Of a stretch of DNA of 6,223 nucleotides, positions 5,855 through 6,223 are shown piece after piece. A program made the translations under genes and the position numbers. The DNA comes from a candidate division LCP-89 bacterium (GTDB lineage: Bacteria > Electryoneota > B3-LCP), in the NCBI GenBank assembly GCA_025774735.1, contig JALGZU010000189.1, positions 1-6,223 of the forward strand, read 5' to 3'. Within the stretch, counting starts at the first letter, position 1. Each line of letters starts with the position of its first letter. The notes below the pieces were generated by a model. It was not told the DNA's origin. It saw only the letters and a program-made list of their open reading frames with translations, and did not search any database.

Positions 5855-6223
5855 CGGGTCGTCATCAGGGGAAAGTCCGTTTTGCTTACGAAAGGCAAAC
5901 GGAGCGTCAGACCAGAGAGGCTAACTTCTTCCCCCAAGGCAAGGTTTATCCCTTCCCCCGTAACCATCCCCTCCACCTGATGAACTGAATCTGAGGAGAA
6001 GACGACGGTGCATCTTCCGTCGCTCCTACCGGTAACGAACACATCTTTGAAAATTCTGACAGAATCCTCGGATTCGAAATGATACCTGAGATTTGCATTC
6101 TTCAGGGGGAATGTACCCGTCGAAGCGGGTTGAGCCTCAAGTTGAATCATAAGACCCAACCGTTCGGAAGTCAGTCTGGCAGAGGCACCGGCGAACTCTT
6201 GAAAGTCTCGAAGCCGCCCCTGA
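5851..6223 (-). pseudogene. AsmA/YdbH-like envelope protein, upstream segment, cut by window edge and frameshifted
   Basis: An open frame enters from the right edge without a start (first full codon at 6222) and runs about 123 codons to TGA at 5853-5851. An internal TTG at 6159 or ATG at 6150 could be misread as a start, but the frame is open through both to the edge. It contains beta-strand repeats typical of AsmA-like proteins: TGTFPLKNANLRYHF, then VEGMVTGEGINLALGEEVSL and LSGLTLRLPF. It ends abruptly with a non-family tail after LPF. The -1 frame continues the family pattern (the segment at 5171-5854). One missing base near 5891-5893, a TTT that would be TTTT on the coding strand, would join the two. 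Whether this is a real mutation or an assembly error cannot be told here; if it is an error, this is one intact gene. Confidence 0.6.

Noticed and set aside
5258..5980. Plus-strand open frames of 103 and 131 codons at the right.
   Set aside because: They are antisense to the AsmA-like gene, lack ribosome sites and have no family-like pattern.

Overview
The window looks like chromosomal DNA from an uncultured, Gram-negative bacterium of the wider Fibrobacteres-Chlorobi-Bacteroidetes (FCB) group or a neighbouring phylum. Two envelope genes support this: a PorV/PorQ-type outer-membrane beta-barrel and an AsmA/YdbH-like protein. Clear Shine-Dalgarno sites and ordinary sigma70-type promoters (for example TTGCAT-N17-TAATAT) argue against a typical Bacteroidetes member. 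The taxonomic placement is inference.

Left block (1-3310, all on the minus strand, so it reads right to left): a short citryl-CoA lyase of the citrate-synthase superfamily (3310-2543), a PorV-like outer-membrane protein joined to it by a 4-base ATGA overlap (2546-1443), and an aconitase/3-isopropylmalate dehydratase large-subunit homologue (1360-116). After a 43-base structured, repeat-like element (107-65), the first 12 codons of another gene run off the left edge; they resemble the N-terminus of a hydantoinase B/oxoprolinase subunit. One promoter near 3412-3384 could drive the whole block. Pairing a citryl-CoA lyase with an aconitase-fold hydratase suggests cleavage and dehydration of a citrate-like or methyl-branched hydroxy acid. 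The hydratase lacks two family-standard histidines in its active-site motifs, so its substrate may not be citrate or isopropylmalate.

Middle block (3311-5121): a 395-base, partly AT-rich divergent intergenic region leads into a plus-strand two-gene operon. The first gene (3706-4713) encodes a 335-residue cytosolic protein with two predicted helix-turn-helix modules, possibly DUF6502-like. Two bases later, with its Shine-Dalgarno inside the first gene, comes a 117-residue protein with a clear signal peptide and no recognised family (4716-5069). A rho-independent terminator follows (5094-5121). A perfect 6-bp-arm inverted repeat abuts the -35 hexamer of the operon promoter and is a candidate operator. 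This regulator-plus-exported-protein pair is the best candidate here for an undescribed system.

Right block (5171-6223, minus strand): the C-terminal part of a long AsmA/YdbH-like envelope protein, entering from the right edge and split into two overlapping frames by an apparent -1 frameshift near 5891. Its stop codon faces the plus-strand operon, and the terminator hairpin lies between them. I see no tRNA, rRNA, CRISPR array, transposase or integrase.
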